DNA from: Clostridia bacterium
GTDB lineage: Bacteria; Bacillota; Clostridia; Oscillospirales; QAKW01
Reading direction: 5' to 3'
NCBI GenBank assembly: GCA_017440465.1
Contig: JAFSHF010000016.1
Span: 1 to 64,000, forward strand
Length of the DNA: 64,000 bases
In this document: positions 63,268 to 64,000 of the stretch, one piece after another
How positions within the stretch are numbered: position 1 is the stretch's first letter
Layout of the letters: each line of letters begins with the position of its first letter
Notes under the pieces: model-generated
Told to the model about the DNA's origin: nothing
The model's database searches: none
Seen by the model: only the letters and a program-made list of their open reading frames with translations
Made by a program: the position numbers and the translations under genes

Positions 63268-64000
63268 ATGGAGCGCCCTTGGCTCAAGCACTACGGCGCG
63301 GTCGCGCATCATCTGGAATATCCCGCCTGCAGTATCAGCGGGCAGGTCTTAAAAACCGCGGCGCGCCTTCCCGAAAGCGATGCCTTATCCTTTATGGGCA
63401 AGCGCATCTCCTATGCAAAAATGGCAGAAAAGATCGAGCAGACCGCCCGCGCCTTTTGGGCTTTGGGCATCCGCAAGGGAGATCGGGTCTTGCTCTGCCT
63501 GCCCAATCTGCCCCAGACCGTCTATTGCCTTTACGGTTTAAACCGCTTGGGCGCGGTGGTGGGATTGATCCATCCCCTTGCCGCCGAAAAGGAGATTGCG
63601 CAAAATCTCAAAGAAGTAGGGGCGCAGACGCTGGTTACCTTAAGGCAATTTCTGCCAAAAATCGAGCAGGTGCAAAAGGAAGTTCCTTTAAAGCATCTGA
63701 TCGTTACCGATATCGATGATGCCCTTGGCGGTATCAAAAAATGGGGCTACCGCTTGGCAGTCAAGAGCAAGTTCCCGCCGCTCAAAAAAGAGGAAAACCT
63801 ACTGCTTTGGCAGAAATTCATTGCGCAGGGTTGCCCTTATGAAGAAGAGAAAATGCCCGCCGAAGAGGGAGCGGTCATCCTCTTTTCCGGCGGAACCACC
63901 GGAACCCAAAAGGGGATCTTGCTCTCCAATCTCAACTTCAATGCCTTGGCGTTGCAGACGGAAGCCATGTCTGCGCGGCAGGTGGAGGGGCGGCGTCTGC
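63268..64000 (+). CDS. Acyl-CoA synthetase (AMP-forming), cut by the window edge
   Basis: An open frame begins at ATG 63268 with GAAAGGAGG eight bases upstream and continues past the last base, so only the first ~244 residues are seen. It starts MERPWLKHYGAVAHHLEYPA, followed by DRVLLCLPNLPQTVYCLYGL and the P-loop LFSGGTTGTQKGILLSN, characteristic of long-chain fatty acyl-CoA ligases of the ANL superfamily. The A5-A10 motifs lie beyond the window. Divergent from the YitT gene. Confidence 0.88.
   Translation, partial: MERPWLKHYGAVAHHLEYPACSISGQVLKTAARLPESDALSFMGKRISYAKMAEKIEQTARAFWALGIRKGDRVLLCLPNLPQTVYCLYGLNRLGAVVGLIHPLAAEKEIAQNLKEVGAQTLVTLRQFLPKIEQVQKEVPLKHLIVTDIDDALGGIKKWGYRLAVKSKFPPLKKEENLLLWQKFIAQGCPYEEEKMPAEEGAVILFSGGTTGTQKGILLSNLNFNALALQTEAMSARQVEGRRL

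Noticed and set aside
63249-63719. 156-codon frame at the right edge
   Set aside because: Wrong frame relative to the clear acyl-CoA synthetase that starts at 63268 with an ideal RBS.

Overview
The window looks like a chromosome segment of a Gram-positive, probably spore-forming anaerobic Clostridium-class bacterium of the Oscillospirales/Ruminococcaceae type. The evidence is strong sigma-A-type promoters and AAGGAGG ribosome-binding sites, a phenylalanine-type T-box leader, a YlmC/YmxH sporulation-type protein, an indolepyruvate:ferredoxin oxidoreductase, SLH, cohesin and dockerin domains, and thyX instead of thyA. There are no rRNA genes, phages or transposases. The core genes look moderately GC-rich. 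Several short blocks look clearly more AT-rich (1195-3044, 8365-9467, 12129-13962) and hold small regulators, SLOG-like proteins and a Fic protein, which suggests acquired islets. These composition statements are by eye.

Layout. 1-1110: two tRNA genes and a metallo-beta-lactamase-fold hydrolase. 1195-3044: a small XRE repressor divergent from a repeat-rich SH3 lipoprotein, with an operator inside a consensus promoter. 3170-8108: a four-gene surface-glycan-like operon (PIG-L deacetylase, GT2-GtrA glycosyltransferase, membrane protein, NAGPA-type phosphodiester glycosidase). 8365-9467 and 13183-13962: two XRE/SLOG-like modules, with an MBL-fold protein, nagB and a class II Fic protein between them. 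13994-21705 (minus strand): a T-box followed by an acyl/aryl-CoA ligase, an SSS symporter, IorA, IorB, PaaK and an ACT protein. The T-box argues that this set salvages aryl acids into aromatic amino acids. 21762-22655: a membrane-anchored cohesin. 22867-28433: xpt plus a BMP-type nucleoside importer. 28505-30574: an FAD protein and a hexapeptide-repeat protein. 31334-33067: an SLH surface protein. 33307-37375 (minus): a frameshifted Rqc2/NFACT gene, a Nif3-like protein, TrmK and a lipase-like hydrolase. 37509-42238: a WecG/TagA glycosyltransferase, then thyX, tmk, a DUF2156 protein, a DJ-1 family protein and a CPBP protease. 42347-43843: malQ. 44067-57852: three endonuclease/exonuclease/phosphatase (EEP) proteins, two giant GLUG/dockerin proteins, a small membrane protein, a lipid kinase and ung. 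57913-64000: DUF378, a PLAT-like membrane protein and lipoprotein pair, mntP, ylmC, a UPF0340 protein, a YitT protein and a truncated acyl-CoA synthetase.

The most unusual feature is non-coding. Directly behind the stop codons of many genes lie arrays of short variable palindromes separated by a near-constant box. Read in the gene direction the box is of the type A(A/G)TGA(A/T), for example AGTGAAG, AATGAAT or AATGATG. Three sequence flavours occur at six places, and several arrays switch box orientation once. Two other structured-repeat families, a conserved-tip hairpin (11890, 61328) and a ~277 bp nested palindrome (38218, 58154), also mostly start at stop codons. Together they look like a genome-wide system of 3'-end structured elements. 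Function is unknown from sequence alone.

Functional links across the window: cohesin (21762) with dockerin proteins (46533, 52447); identical promoter architecture with LytTR-like 21-bp direct repeats in front of the EEP lipoprotein (44067) and the giant dockerin protein (52447); and thyX with tmk for dTTP supply behind a probable attenuator.
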